Positions 8,545 to 16,969 of a stretch of 64,000 nt of DNA are shown piece by piece. The DNA comes from Pseudomonas tensinigenes (GTDB taxonomy: Bacteria; Pseudomonadota; Gammaproteobacteria; Pseudomonadales; Pseudomonadaceae). The notes below the pieces were generated by a model. The model worked only from the letters and a program-made list of their open reading frames with translations. It made no database searches and was not told the origin of the DNA. Location: the NCBI RefSeq assembly GCF_014268445.2, contig NZ_CP077089.1, forward strand, positions 6,490,001 to 6,554,000. The letters are read 5' to 3'. Within the stretch, counting starts at the first letter, position 1, and every line of letters begins with the position of its first letter. Both the position numbers and the translations under genes were made by a program.

Positions 8545-9111
8545 ATGCGTTTTCTGCCTGGCCTGATCTGCCTGCTACCCCTTTTGAGCCCTTTGGCTCA
8601 CGCCGAACTGATTGATGACGTCAACGACCGTGGCGAGCTGCGCATAGCCCTGGAGGCTAATACACCGCCCTTCAATTTCAAGGAAGGTGACACACTCACG
8701 GGGTTCGAGGTCGAGCTTGGGCAACTGCTCGCCAACGAGCTGGATGTGCGCGCCGACTTTATCGTCACCGACGAGGCCGACCTGCTCCAGGGCGTTGAAA
8801 GCGGCAAGTACGACGTCGCGCTCAACCACATAGCACTGACACCTGAACTCAAGGATCGTTTCGACGTAGAGCCTTATGGCAAGGTCGAGGCGCAGATGCT
8901 GGCGAAGAAGGATGAGCCGGCACAGCCGCAACCGATGGTGCTGGTGCAGGCGTTGACGGATGCCAAACCGAAGGCGAGCGCGCCGGTGGAATTGGCGATT
9001 CCGTTTCAGAAGGGTAACCCGGCGTTTCACGCCAGCCTTGAAAGCGCGATGCAGCGGATCAGGGCGGATGGGCGCTTGGCGGCGCTGACCGAGAAGTGGT
9101 TGAAGCCTTAA
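8545..9111 (+). CDS. Shortened family 3 periplasmic solute-binding protein
   Basis: A 188-aa secreted protein with a signal peptide (residues 1-20, cut after AHA) and the first lobe of the amino-acid-binding family 3: RGELRIALEANTPPFNF, GFEVELGQLLANEL and GKYDVALNHIALTPELKDRFD. After the hinge-like PYGKVEAQM the protein jumps to the C-terminal helix (KGNPAFHASLESAMQRI...LTEKWLKP). The central part of lobe 2 (usual 'DL.GK.VGVQ.GT' region) is missing; typical family length is about 230-260 aa. AAGGAG stands 5 bases before the ATG at 8545. No permease or ATPase gene is adjacent, so it may act in sensing or be a reduced, non-transport member. Confidence 0.78.
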   Translation: MRFLPGLICLLPLLSPLAHAELIDDVNDRGELRIALEANTPPFNFKEGDTLTGFEVELGQLLANELDVRADFIVTDEADLLQGVESGKYDVALNHIALTPELKDRFDVEPYGKVEAQMLAKKDEPAQPQPMVLVQALTDAKPKASAPVELAIPFQKGNPAFHASLESAMQRIRADGRLAALTEKWLKP

Positions 9112-9114
9112 AAG

Positions 9115-9353
9115 CCCCTCACCCTAACCCTCTCCCAAAGGGAGAGGGGACTAATCTGGGGATGCTTTAGAGGTATGCCGACCTGAAACTGCCTCGCCGA
9201 ATCCAAAATCGTCTGGTCATTGCTTTGTCGACTCAATAATCGATCGGCAATGGCTGTGTCGAATCCATAGTCGATAAGGTCTTTCAGGTCGATGTAAGAC
9301 GCCGAACAACTCGGTCGGCCCCCTCTCCCTCCGGGAGAGGGCTGGGGTGAGGG
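9115..9353. repeat. Repeat family D (CCCTCACCCTAACCCTCTCCC type)
   Basis: A CCCCTCACCCTAACCCTCTC end and its inverted counterpart GAGAGGGCTGGGGTGAGGG bracket about 190 bases containing two further GGGAG-rich hairpins. The same architecture occurs at 15602-15778 and 52164-52414, each directly 3' of a gene. It looks like a small non-autonomous palindromic element. Confidence 0.75.
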
Positions 9354-9366
9354 CAACGATTTCGGA

Positions 9367-9852
9367 TCAGTTCAAAGCAGCCAAAGCCACCGCCGTCTCA
9401 GCCAATTCAAGTTCGCTGAAAACCTGCACGCCATGGCGCTTGAGCAGTGCAGCCGTCACGCCTTCGCCAGTGACTTTCACGCCACTGAAAGTCCCGTCAT
9501 AAGTCAGCAGGTTTCCACAGGATGGACTGTTGGCTTTCAGCACCGCCACCCGAATGCCATGCTTCTGCACGAGAGCCAGCGCCTGCCGCGCACCATCGAG
9601 AAACTGCGCACTGACATCCTCGCCCTCAGTGGTGACCACCGCCGCGACACCATCGAGCACTTCACCGCCCTGCCCGCCCGGGATCTCCGCCGCCGCCCGT
9701 GGCGTTGGCAAACCACCCGCAACCTCCGGACACAACGGCACCACCCGCCCTTCGGCAATCCACTGTTCAAGCAAATCAAACGGCCCGCTCGCACCGCCGT
9801 CATAACGTACGCGATGCCCCAGCAGGCAGCGACTGACCAGAATCCTGTCCAT
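9367..9852 (-). CDS. DUF523 domain protein
   Basis: A 161-aa DUF523 protein with the family signatures VSRCLLGHRVRYDGG near the N-terminus, LCPEVAGGLPTPRAAAEI and LKANSPSCG. The conserved cysteines (in RCLLG, LCPEV and PSCG) suggest a metal or Fe-S site; some relatives are fused to DUF1722. Function unknown. The start at 9852 (MDRILVSRC) matches the family; an in-frame extension to 9873 overlaps the preceding gene. Only one base separates it from the upstream oxygenase gene, so the two are co-transcribed. Confidence 0.85.
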   Translation of the reverse strand: MDRILVSRCLLGHRVRYDGGASGPFDLLEQWIAEGRVVPLCPEVAGGLPTPRAAAEIPGGQGGEVLDGVAAVVTTEGEDVSAQFLDGARQALALVQKHGIRVAVLKANSPSCGNLLTYDGTFSGVKVTGEGVTAALLKRHGVQVFSELELAETAVALAALN

Positions 9853-9853
9853 C

Positions 9854-10477
9854 TCAGAACGGCTCGTTGCCACGGCGACGAAACCAGCCAGTCAGCGACA
9901 AGCGCTCGCGGTGCGCCGGCAGCACTTCATGAGGCACCTCACCAGAGAGAAACACCACCAGACACCCGCCAGTAGGCTGCACGTCATGCACACGCTCATC
10001 ATTCAGGTACATGCGTAACTGACCGCCATCCTCCGGCAGCCAGGCGTCATTGAGGTAGACCACCACCGAGACCATGCGCTTGTCATCGTCGCGAAAACGG
10101 TCGACGTGCTTGCGATAGAACGCACCCGGCGGATACAGCGCGAAATGGCACTCAAAGTCCTCAAGACCAAGAAACAGGCCACGGTTGAGCGCCTCGCGCA
10201 GGCTCTCCATCAGGTTCAGATAGCGGTCGCTGGCCTCGGCCTGACCGGGATCGATCCACTGAATGTGGTCGCCACGAATCCCCTCGCGTATCTCCGAAAA
10301 CGGCCCACGCCCCACCGCCGCCGGCGCCAGTTCACCTTCGGCCTCACGTTTACGGCACTCGGCCGCCAGCTCGCGGGTCAAACCGGCGGGCAGGAAAATG
10401 TTCTGCTGCGACCAGCCGTGGTCGGCCAGGTCATCGACAATGCGTAACAGCAGTGGGTGTTCAGAGGATATTTGCAT
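9854..10477 (-). CDS. 2-oxoglutarate/Fe(II)-dependent oxygenase
   Basis: About 207 aa with a prolyl-4-hydroxylase-like double-stranded beta-helix. The iron ligands are visible as HVDRFRDDD (HxD, near residue 122) and the distal His in GEVPHEVLPA, followed by the 2-oxoglutarate-binding Arg of RERLSLTGWFRRR. Substrate unknown; relatives modify proteins or small molecules. The ATG at 10477 (MQISSEHP) is preferred, with 10486 also possible; neither has a clear ribosome site. Forms a two-gene unit with the DUF523 gene and is divergent from the DUF2059 gene. Confidence 0.82.
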   Translation of the reverse strand: MQISSEHPLLLRIVDDLADHGWSQQNIFLPAGLTRELAAECRKREAEGELAPAAVGRGPFSEIREGIRGDHIQWIDPGQAEASDRYLNLMESLREALNRGLFLGLEDFECHFALYPPGAFYRKHVDRFRDDDKRMVSVVVYLNDAWLPEDGGQLRMYLNDERVHDVQPTGGCLVVFLSGEVPHEVLPAHRERLSLTGWFRRRGNEPF

Positions 10478-10594
10478 GGCGCGCATAGTATGTCGGCGGC
10501 AAGAAATCCGACAGAGCCACGCGGCGGCTTGCTACGAATTCTCGACAAGTACCGGCACCGCACGGAGAATAGTCCGCTGCTGACAGGAGTCCCT

Positions 10595-11326
10595 ATGCGC
10601 CGTTTGCTTTTTTCACTGTTGATGTTCTGCGTTTTGCCCGCCTGGGCGGACGGCCACGATCAGTTGTACAAGGTCGCCGGCTGGCCAGATCAACGTGCGC
10701 ATTTCAACGATGCCCTGACGGCCGCACAGCAGCGCTATCAGAACAGCCTGCCGCCGGCGGTGTTTCAAGCATTGGTGAATAACAGCAATCAGCGCTTCGC
10801 CCCGCAGGCTGTCGATCAACGCGCCGAAGCGCAACTGCGGCAGAAGCTCGCCGACCCGAAACCGGCGCTGACTTTCTTTCAATCGCCACTGGGCAAGAAA
10901 ATCGTCGCCGCTGAATTGCTCGCGACTCGCCGCGATCAACTGGCGAAAAACGCCAAGGGCCTGCCGAAGATGCAGGTCAGCGACAGCCGTCTGCTGATCA
11001 TCGGCCACCTCGCCCAAGCCTTGCCTGCCCGTGAAGCCGGCGCCGAAGTCAGCCTGGCGATTGCCGGCGTGGCGGCGGACAGTTTGAGTTCGATGATTCC
11101 GGGGCTGCTCGGTGGCGGTCAGGCGCAAGGCATGCTCAATGGTCAGCGCCAGCGCTTGATGGATCAGATTGGCGCGGACATGAACAACACGTTGCTTTAC
11201 GTCTATCGCGATCTGTCGGATGAAGAGCTCGAAGAGTTCGCGACGTTTGCCGAGTCGGCTGAGGGTAAGGCGTATTACCAGGCGGCGTTGGCAGCGATTC
11301 GCGCAGGACTTGCGGTCGGGCAATGA
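10595..11326 (+). CDS. DUF2059 domain secreted protein
   Basis: A 243-aa protein with a clear signal peptide (MRRLLFSLLMFCVLPAWA) followed by alpha-helical DUF2059 segments. The marker FFQSPLGKKIVAAE and the C-terminal EELEEFATFAESAEGKAYY are the typical paired halves of this family. Function unknown; likely periplasmic. The ATG at 10595 follows CAGGAG; the open frame extends upstream to 10457 but overlaps the divergent gene and lacks a signal sequence. Confidence 0.83.
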   Translation: MRRLLFSLLMFCVLPAWADGHDQLYKVAGWPDQRAHFNDALTAAQQRYQNSLPPAVFQALVNNSNQRFAPQAVDQRAEAQLRQKLADPKPALTFFQSPLGKKIVAAELLATRRDQLAKNAKGLPKMQVSDSRLLIIGHLAQALPAREAGAEVSLAIAGVAADSLSSMIPGLLGGGQAQGMLNGQRQRLMDQIGADMNNTLLYVYRDLSDEELEEFATFAESAEGKAYYQAALAAIRAGLAVGQ

Positions 11327-11349
11327 TCTTCAGCGCCTGATAAGCCGCC

Positions 11350-11442
11350 TTCGCGAGCAAGCTCGCTCCCACATTGGATTTTCTGTGGACACAAAATTTG
11401 TGAATATCCCCAATCCCCTGTGGGAGCGAGCCTGCTCGCGAA
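11350..11442. repeat. REPIN, family A (outward-facing arrangement)
   Basis: One core as TTCGCGAGCAAGCTCGCTCC (one base changed) and the other as GGGAGCGAGCCTGCTCGCG, with about 45 bases between. Lies between the convergent DUF2059 and hydrolase genes. Confidence 0.85.
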
Positions 11443-11458
11443 GAGGCCTTCACAGACG

Positions 11459-12406
11459 CTAAAGATTCCGCCCCCTGATCCGCTTGCTGAGAAATTCGAA
11501 ATACTCCTCACGCATCTCCACCGTCTCATTCGCCAGATGATGCCGCGCCTCGGCCAGCAGCAAGATCTGCGGTCGATCAAACTTCCATTTCAATACCTGC
11601 AAATTGTGCTGCCAGTCGACCGTCATGTCCGCCTGCCCCTGAATGATCAGCGGCCGTCGCGGACTTTTCTTCGCGTGCTCGACGCGAATGATCCAACGCG
11701 ACAACGCCCCCACCCATTTCGTCGGCAAGCGCCGTGGCTGCAACGGATCAGCCTGGAGAAACGGCAGGAAATCCGGATCATTGGAGTTCTCGCTGAAGCG
11801 TCGCGCGACACCTCTGACGAAAGGTCTGAGCAGGTAATAACTCAGCTGCGACCAGCCCCAAGCTCGCGGCCGAACCAGCGGCGCCATCAAAATCACCTGG
11901 CCTTGCGCCGGGCTGTTTTCGCCATGGTTGAGCAGGTGATCGACCACAATCGCCCCGCCGGTGCTTTGTCCGCACAGATGCCACGGCTGCGGCAAGGAAA
12001 TTGACTGCGCTTCGGCGAACAGCGCTTGCAGGGTGTCCTGGTATTCAGAGAAATCGCGAATGCTCGCGCGCGGCCCGCTCGACAGGCCATGGCCCGGCAA
12101 ATCGCAGGCGATCACGGCAAAATCCTGATCCAGCGCCCACTCGATCACATGCCGGTAGAGCCCGACGTGATCGTAGTAGCCGTGCAGCAGAAACAGCGTC
12201 GCCTTGACCTTCTCCGGCCACCAGCAATGGCTGACCAGTTCATAACCATCGACTTCGAAACGGCCCATGCCACGCCAGACATCGCGATGGGGAAAATCGG
12301 TTTTATAAAACCGCTGATAAGCCTTGGCCTCGTCCGACAACGGCTGCCACTCGGCCAAAGGCTTGAGGCTGGCGCGGATTTGATCGGGATCGAAAGTGGC
12401 AGGCAT
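11459..12406 (-). CDS. Alpha/beta hydrolase, lysophospholipase-like
   Basis: A 315-aa hydrolase. It shows the oxyanion strand LFLLHGYYDHVGLY, the cap-preceding ACDLPGHGLSSG, the nucleophile elbow HLCGQSTGGAI (Ser in GQSTGG), an acid in IIQGQADMTVDWQ and the catalytic His in EARHHLANE. This pattern matches monoacylglycerol lipase / lysophospholipase L2-type esterases, so a membrane-lipid or acylglycerol substrate is likely but not proven. No signal peptide, so cytoplasmic. Divergent from the DUF6436 gene. Confidence 0.85.
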   Translation of the reverse strand: MPATFDPDQIRASLKPLAEWQPLSDEAKAYQRFYKTDFPHRDVWRGMGRFEVDGYELVSHCWWPEKVKATLFLLHGYYDHVGLYRHVIEWALDQDFAVIACDLPGHGLSSGPRASIRDFSEYQDTLQALFAEAQSISLPQPWHLCGQSTGGAIVVDHLLNHGENSPAQGQVILMAPLVRPRAWGWSQLSYYLLRPFVRGVARRFSENSNDPDFLPFLQADPLQPRRLPTKWVGALSRWIIRVEHAKKSPRRPLIIQGQADMTVDWQHNLQVLKWKFDRPQILLLAEARHHLANETVEMREEYFEFLSKRIRGRNL

Positions 12407-12505
12407 GCGGGAATTCCAAAGCGGTAAACAGACTTTATCGGCCTGCGATATTCATCTGTAGTGACAGACATGGCAAGCTAGCCGACCTTCCGAGGATCGA
12501 AAACC

Positions 12506-13084
12506 ATGCGTTCGCCCTACCGCACCGCACTGTTTGCCAGCCTGCTCGCGCTGATTTGCGCCGGGGTGCTGTGGGCGGCGTATGACTGGTTTCAGGGACG
12601 TTATCTGCGTGCTTTCAGCGAACACACGGCAGTGTTTTCCGGTGATCCGCTGCGCCTGCCGGACAACCTCGCCGGCCCTGGCAAGATTCGCCTGGTGCAC
12701 TTCTGGGACCCGGCCTGTCCGTGCAACGTTGGCAATCAACAACACCTGACCGAGATGGTCGAGCAGTTCAGCGCCAAGGGCGTTGAGTTCTTCGCCGTGC
12801 AAAAGACTGGCAGCCACGGGCAGTTGCCCGCGACCCTCAGCAGCCTGAAAACCATCACGATACTGCCCGGTTCCGAACAGGTGCCCGCCAGCCCGGCCGT
12901 GGCGATCTGGGATCGCAGCGGCAAACTGGCGTACTTCGGCCCGTACAGCGAAGGCCTGACCTGCAACTCCAGCAACAGCTTTATCGAACCGATTTTGAAT
13001 GCCCTGACAGAAGATCGCCCGGTCAATGCCACGCACACCCTGGCGGTCGGTTGCTACTGCCCGTGGCCGGTGGAGGCGCAGTAA
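12506..13084 (+). CDS. Thioredoxin-like membrane-anchored protein (DUF6436 type)
   Basis: A 192-aa protein with an N-terminal membrane segment (about residues 8-26) and a periplasmic thioredoxin-like domain. The active-site position carries CPC (FWDPACPCNVGNQQH) instead of CxxC, and the cis-Pro region appears as PASPAVAIWDRSGKLAYFGPY. Two further C-terminal cysteines occur in VGCYCPW. It may be a reductase or metal-binding variant; the function is unknown. It precedes the acylase gene on the same strand by about 100 bases. Confidence 0.75.
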   Translation: MRSPYRTALFASLLALICAGVLWAAYDWFQGRYLRAFSEHTAVFSGDPLRLPDNLAGPGKIRLVHFWDPACPCNVGNQQHLTEMVEQFSAKGVEFFAVQKTGSHGQLPATLSSLKTITILPGSEQVPASPAVAIWDRSGKLAYFGPYSEGLTCNSSNSFIEPILNALTEDRPVNATHTLAVGCYCPWPVEAQ

Positions 13085-13186
13085 GGCATTCCGGACTTTT
13101 CAAGGACAGCGCTGCACGGCACAGAAGGTCTGTGCTAATTGTTTGCAGCCCGACGGGCGGCAATCCCGCCTGCACAAGGAGTCACC

Positions 13187-15598
13187 ATGAAGCGCGTGTT
13201 CACCGTACTTGGCTTGCTCATCGTTGTCCTGCTCGCCGGCGTCGGCTGGTATGTCTACAGCAAACAACCGACGCGCCAGGGCCAGGTCGAACTGCGCAAC
13301 CTGCAAGGTTCGGTGACCGTACGCTACGACGAGCGCGGTGTGCCGCACATTCGTGCCGAGAACGAAACCGACCTCTACCGCGCCCTCGGCTACGTGCATG
13401 CCCAGGATCGCCTGTTCCAGATGGAGAGCATGCGCCGCCTCGCCCGGGGCGAACTGGCCGAAGTGCTCGGGCCGAAGCTGCTCGACACCGACAAACTGTT
13501 CCGCAGCCTGCGCATCCGTGAGCGCGCTGCCAGTTACGTCGCCAGTCTCGATAAACAGTCGCCGGCGTGGAAGGGCCTGCAAGCCTATCTGGATGGCATC
13601 AACCAATATCAGGACAGCCACGCCGCGCCGATCGAGTTTGACGTGCTGGGCATCCCCAAACGACCTTTCACGGCAGAAGACAGCATCAGCGTCGCCGGCT
13701 ACATGGCCTACAGCTTTGCCGCCGCATTTCGCACCGAGCCGCTGCTGACCTACGTGCGCGATCAGCTCGGCGCCGATTACCTCAAGGTCTTCGACCTCGA
13801 CTGGCAGCCAAAAGGCGTCCTCGCCAAGGATCACGGCAAATCGACTCCACCCCTGGCCGCTGGCGACTGGAAAGACCTCAACGCCCTCGCCCGCCTCAGC
13901 GAACAGGCGCTGATCGACAATGGCCTGCCGCAGTTCGAAGGCAGCAACGCCTGGGTCATCGCGGGCAGCCGCAGCCAGAGCGGCAAACCGCTGCTGGCGG
14001 GTGATCCGCACATTCGTTTCTCGGTGCCGTCGGTGTGGTACGAGGCGCAACTGTCGGCGCCGGGCTTCGAGTTGTACGGTCATCATCAGGCGTTGGTGCC
14101 GTTTGCTTTTCTGGGGCACAACCTCGATTTCGGCTGGAGCCTGACCATGTTCCAGAACGACGATCTCGATCTGATCGCCGAGAAGGTCAATCCGGATAAC
14201 CCGAATCAGGTCTGGTATCGCGGCCAGTGGACCGACATGGTCGTCACCCAACAGCAGATCAATGTGAAGGGCCAAACACCGGTAATCCTCACCCTGCGTC
14301 AATCGCCCCACGGGCCGATCGTCAACGATGCACTGGGATCTGCTGCCGGGAAGACACCGATTGCGATGTGGTGGGCCTTCCTCGAAACACCGAACCCGAT
14401 CCTCGAAGGCTTCTACCAGCTCAACCGTGCCGACACCCTGGCCAAGGCCCGCGCCGCTGCCGCAAAAGTCCAGGCGCCGGGGCTGAACCTGGTTTACGCC
14501 AACGCCAAAGGCGATATCGCCTGGTGGGCCTCGGCGTTGCTACCCAAGCGCCCGGCCGGGGTGCGGCCGGAATTCATGCTCGACGGCAGCAGCAATCAGG
14601 CCGACAAGGACGGTTTCTACCCGTTCAGCGCCAACCCGCAGGAAGAGAACCCGGCGCGCGGCTACATTGTCTCGGCCAACTTCCAGCCGCTCTCGCCGAC
14701 CGGCATGGAGATTCCCGGTTACTACAACCTCGCCGATCGCGGCCAGCAACTCAATCGCCAGCTCAGCGACAAGAGCGTGAAGTGGACCAACGAGGCCAAC
14801 CAGAAACTGCAACTGGGCACCGCCACCGGCTACGGCCCGCGCTTGCTGGCGCCATTGCTGCCGGTGCTGCGCGAGGTGGTCAGCGATCCGGCACAGTTGA
14901 AACTGGTCGAGCAACTGGCGCAGTGGCCAGGCGACTATCCGCTGGATTCGGTCAGTGCGACAGTGTTCAACCAGTTCCTCTACGACCTCGCCAATGCGGC
15001 AATGCGGGATGAGTTGGGCAATGACTTCTTCGAGACATTGCTGTCGACGCGGGTGATCGATGCGGCGCTGCCGAAACTGGCGGCGAATGCCGATTCACCG
15101 TGGTGGGACAACCGCAGCACGCCGAACAAGGAGACCCGCGCCGATATCGTCCGCGCGGCGTGGCAGGCGAGCATGCAGCACTTGAAGCTGACCCTGGGCG
15201 ATAACTCTGCCGAGTGGAAATGGGGCGCTGCGCACACGCTGACTCACGGCCATCCGCTGGGACAGCAGAAGCCGCTGGAGAGGATTTTCAATGTCGGGCC
15301 GTTTGCGGCGCCGGGCAGTCATGAAGTGCCGAACAATCTGTCGGCGAAGATCGGCCCGGCGCCATGGCCGGTGACTTACGGACCGTCGACGCGTCGGCTG
15401 GTGGATTTTGCCGATCCGGCGCATGGCTTGACGATCAACCCGGTCGGTCAGAGCGGTGTGCCGTTTGATAGCCACTATGACGATCAGGCTGAGGCGTATG
15501 TCGACGGGATGTATGTGCAGGCGCATTTCAATGCCGAAGAGGTGACGGCGAATACGCGCAGTACGTTGAAGCTGTTGCCGGCGCGGGCAGCGCCTTAA
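13187..15598 (+). CDS. Penicillin acylase family protein, HacB-like AHL acylase
   Basis: An 803-aa N-terminal-nucleophile hydrolase. A membrane/signal segment (residues 4-24) is followed by the alpha chain (GYVHAQDRLFQMESMRRLARGELAE), a spacer, and the self-cleavage site Gly252-Ser253 in the motif EGSNAWVIAG; Ser253 would be the nucleophile of the beta chain. GDPHIRFSVPS and the C-terminal HGHPLGQ strings are typical of the family. Length and location beside the spu operon match PAO1 PA0305 (HacB), an acyl-homoserine-lactone acylase. The role could be quorum quenching or removal of acyl groups from other secreted compounds. The ATG at 13187 follows AAGGAG. Confidence 0.83.
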   Translation: MKRVFTVLGLLIVVLLAGVGWYVYSKQPTRQGQVELRNLQGSVTVRYDERGVPHIRAENETDLYRALGYVHAQDRLFQMESMRRLARGELAEVLGPKLLDTDKLFRSLRIRERAASYVASLDKQSPAWKGLQAYLDGINQYQDSHAAPIEFDVLGIPKRPFTAEDSISVAGYMAYSFAAAFRTEPLLTYVRDQLGADYLKVFDLDWQPKGVLAKDHGKSTPPLAAGDWKDLNALARLSEQALIDNGLPQFEGSNAWVIAGSRSQSGKPLLAGDPHIRFSVPSVWYEAQLSAPGFELYGHHQALVPFAFLGHNLDFGWSLTMFQNDDLDLIAEKVNPDNPNQVWYRGQWTDMVVTQQQINVKGQTPVILTLRQSPHGPIVNDALGSAAGKTPIAMWWAFLETPNPILEGFYQLNRADTLAKARAAAAKVQAPGLNLVYANAKGDIAWWASALLPKRPAGVRPEFMLDGSSNQADKDGFYPFSANPQEENPARGYIVSANFQPLSPTGMEIPGYYNLADRGQQLNRQLSDKSVKWTNEANQKLQLGTATGYGPRLLAPLLPVLREVVSDPAQLKLVEQLAQWPGDYPLDSVSATVFNQFLYDLANAAMRDELGNDFFETLLSTRVIDAALPKLAANADSPWWDNRSTPNKETRADIVRAAWQASMQHLKLTLGDNSAEWKWGAAHTLTHGHPLGQQKPLERIFNVGPFAAPGSHEVPNNLSAKIGPAPWPVTYGPSTRRLVDFADPAHGLTINPVGQSGVPFDSHYDDQAEAYVDGMYVQAHFNAEEVTANTRSTLKLLPARAAP

Positions 15599-15601
15599 AA
15601 G

Positions 15602-15778
15602 CCCCTCACCCTAACCCTCTCCCGGGGGGAGAGGGGACTGACCGAGGTGTCTTTCGCTATGCACCGACCTGAGAGATCGAGTCGATTATGGATTCGGTAC
15701 AGCAACATCACGTCGGCGTATCTCCCCAATATCCCCCAATCGGCCCCCTCTCCCTCTGGGAGAGGGCTGGGGTGAGGG
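15602..15778. repeat. Repeat family D
   Basis: Same architecture as 9115-9353: CCCCTCACCCTAACCCTCTC at one end, GAGAGGGCTGGGGTGAGGG at the other, with internal GGAGAGGGGACTGACCGAGG and CGGCGTA segments. It lies directly after the acylase stop and before the stop of the convergent regulator. Confidence 0.75.
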
Positions 15779-16744
15779 TCAAAGCAACACCGCAAAATTC
15801 AACCGAAACTGCTGCGGCGTCACCCCCAGCCGCCGGTTGAACACCCCGCGCATATGCTGCGCATCGCGAAACCCACACTGATACGCCACCGTCTTCAACG
15901 GCGCCGCCGTGCTCTCCAGCATCACCCGCGCCGCATCCACCCGCGCCCGCTCGACGAACTCCGCCGGCGTGACTTTGGTTTCCCGGGCAAACACTCGGGA
16001 GAAATTGCGCGCACTCATGTTCGCCGCATTGGCCAGATCGGCAATCGTCAGATCGCCCGTGAGATTGGCCAGCACATACAACTGCACCAACGCCACCGCC
16101 GACGTCGGCTCCGCGTGCGGCGTCAGGAACGGACTGAACTGCGACTGGCCACCGGAGCGCTGAGTAAACACCACCAAGCGCTTGGCCACGCTCAGCGCCA
16201 CTTCAGCACCGTGATCACGCGCCAGCAGGTACAGCGACAGATCGATCCCCGCCGTCACCCCCGCCGAGGTATAGAGCGTGCCGTCCTCGACGTACAAGTG
16301 ATCCGCTTCGACCTGCGTCGTCGGGCACAACTGCGCCAACGCGACGGCGTCGTTCCAGTGCGTGGTGACGGTGCGCCCCTCCAGCAACCCCGCGCGAGCG
16401 AGCATGAACGCACCATTGCAGATCGAACCGAAGCGCTGCGCCCGTGAACACGCCCCGCGCAGCCAATCATCAAACGTCGCGCCAAAATCCATGAATGGCA
16501 GTTGCGGGCCGCCAGCGACCAGCAACAGGTCGTAGGCCTCAAGGGCTTCGCTGAAATGCCAATGGGCATTCAGGTTCAAACCGTTGGAGCAGGCCATCGG
16601 GCCACGTTCGACGCCGATCACTTCGAGCCGATAGTGATCCTCGGGCGCCAGGAAGCGATTGGCCTCGGCGAACACATCCATCGGGCCGCTGACATCCAGC
16701 GACTGCACGCCGGGAAACACGACGATGGCGACGGTTTTGCTCAT
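15779..16744 (-). CDS. GlxA-family transcriptional regulator (DJ-1/PfpI plus AraC HTH)
   Basis: A 321-aa regulator. Residues 4-170 form a DJ-1/PfpI-like domain (IVVFPGVQSLDVSGPMDVF; Cys109 in FGSICNGAF), likely a ligand sensor. Residues about 225-320 hold the AraC double helix-turn-helix (TIADLANAANMSARNFSRVFARETKVTP and the closing CGFRDAQHMRGVFNRRLGVTPQQFR). It is divergent from the HD-domain gene and may control it. The ATG at 16744 is preferred over the longer frame to 16816, which enters the repeat. Confidence 0.88.
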   Translation of the reverse strand: MSKTVAIVVFPGVQSLDVSGPMDVFAEANRFLAPEDHYRLEVIGVERGPMACSNGLNLNAHWHFSEALEAYDLLLVAGGPQLPFMDFGATFDDWLRGACSRAQRFGSICNGAFMLARAGLLEGRTVTTHWNDAVALAQLCPTTQVEADHLYVEDGTLYTSAGVTAGIDLSLYLLARDHGAEVALSVAKRLVVFTQRSGGQSQFSPFLTPHAEPTSAVALVQLYVLANLTGDLTIADLANAANMSARNFSRVFARETKVTPAEFVERARVDAARVMLESTAAPLKTVAYQCGFRDAQHMRGVFNRRLGVTPQQFRLNFAVLL

Positions 16745-16769
16745 GGCTGTGGATTCCCCCTTTAAGAGC

Positions 16770-16845
16770 AAAAGATCGCAGCCTTCGGCAGCTCCTACAG
16801 GTGTCCGCGTTCCCATGTAGGAGCTGCCGAAGGCTGCGATCTTTT
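16770..16845. repeat. REP family C inverted pair
   Basis: AAAAGATCGCAGCCTTCGG...CTCCTACA and its complement TGTAGGAGCTGCCGAAGGC form a near-perfect hairpin in the divergent gap between the GlxA-type regulator and the HD gene. Because it lies in a divergent promoter region, it is closer to regulatory DNA than most copies. Confidence 0.85.
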
Positions 16846-16969
16846 AGCTTGGCACGATTTGCAGGTCGATTGGCAAGGATCGCAGCCATGCATCGATTGT
16901 CCCCTTTCAGCGTCGGGAACAGACTTTCCCCAGCAGCGCCACAACGGCGTTTCAGTGAGGAAACCTGCC

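Noticed and set aside
9108..9356. Minus-strand 82-codon frame beginning MPSPQPSPGGRGG
   Set aside because: It is translated from the family D repeat; the same repeat yields similar peptides at the other copies.
13100..14311. Minus-strand open frame of 403 codons opposite the acylase
   Set aside because: Shadow of the acylase reading frame, with no signal peptide or motif.
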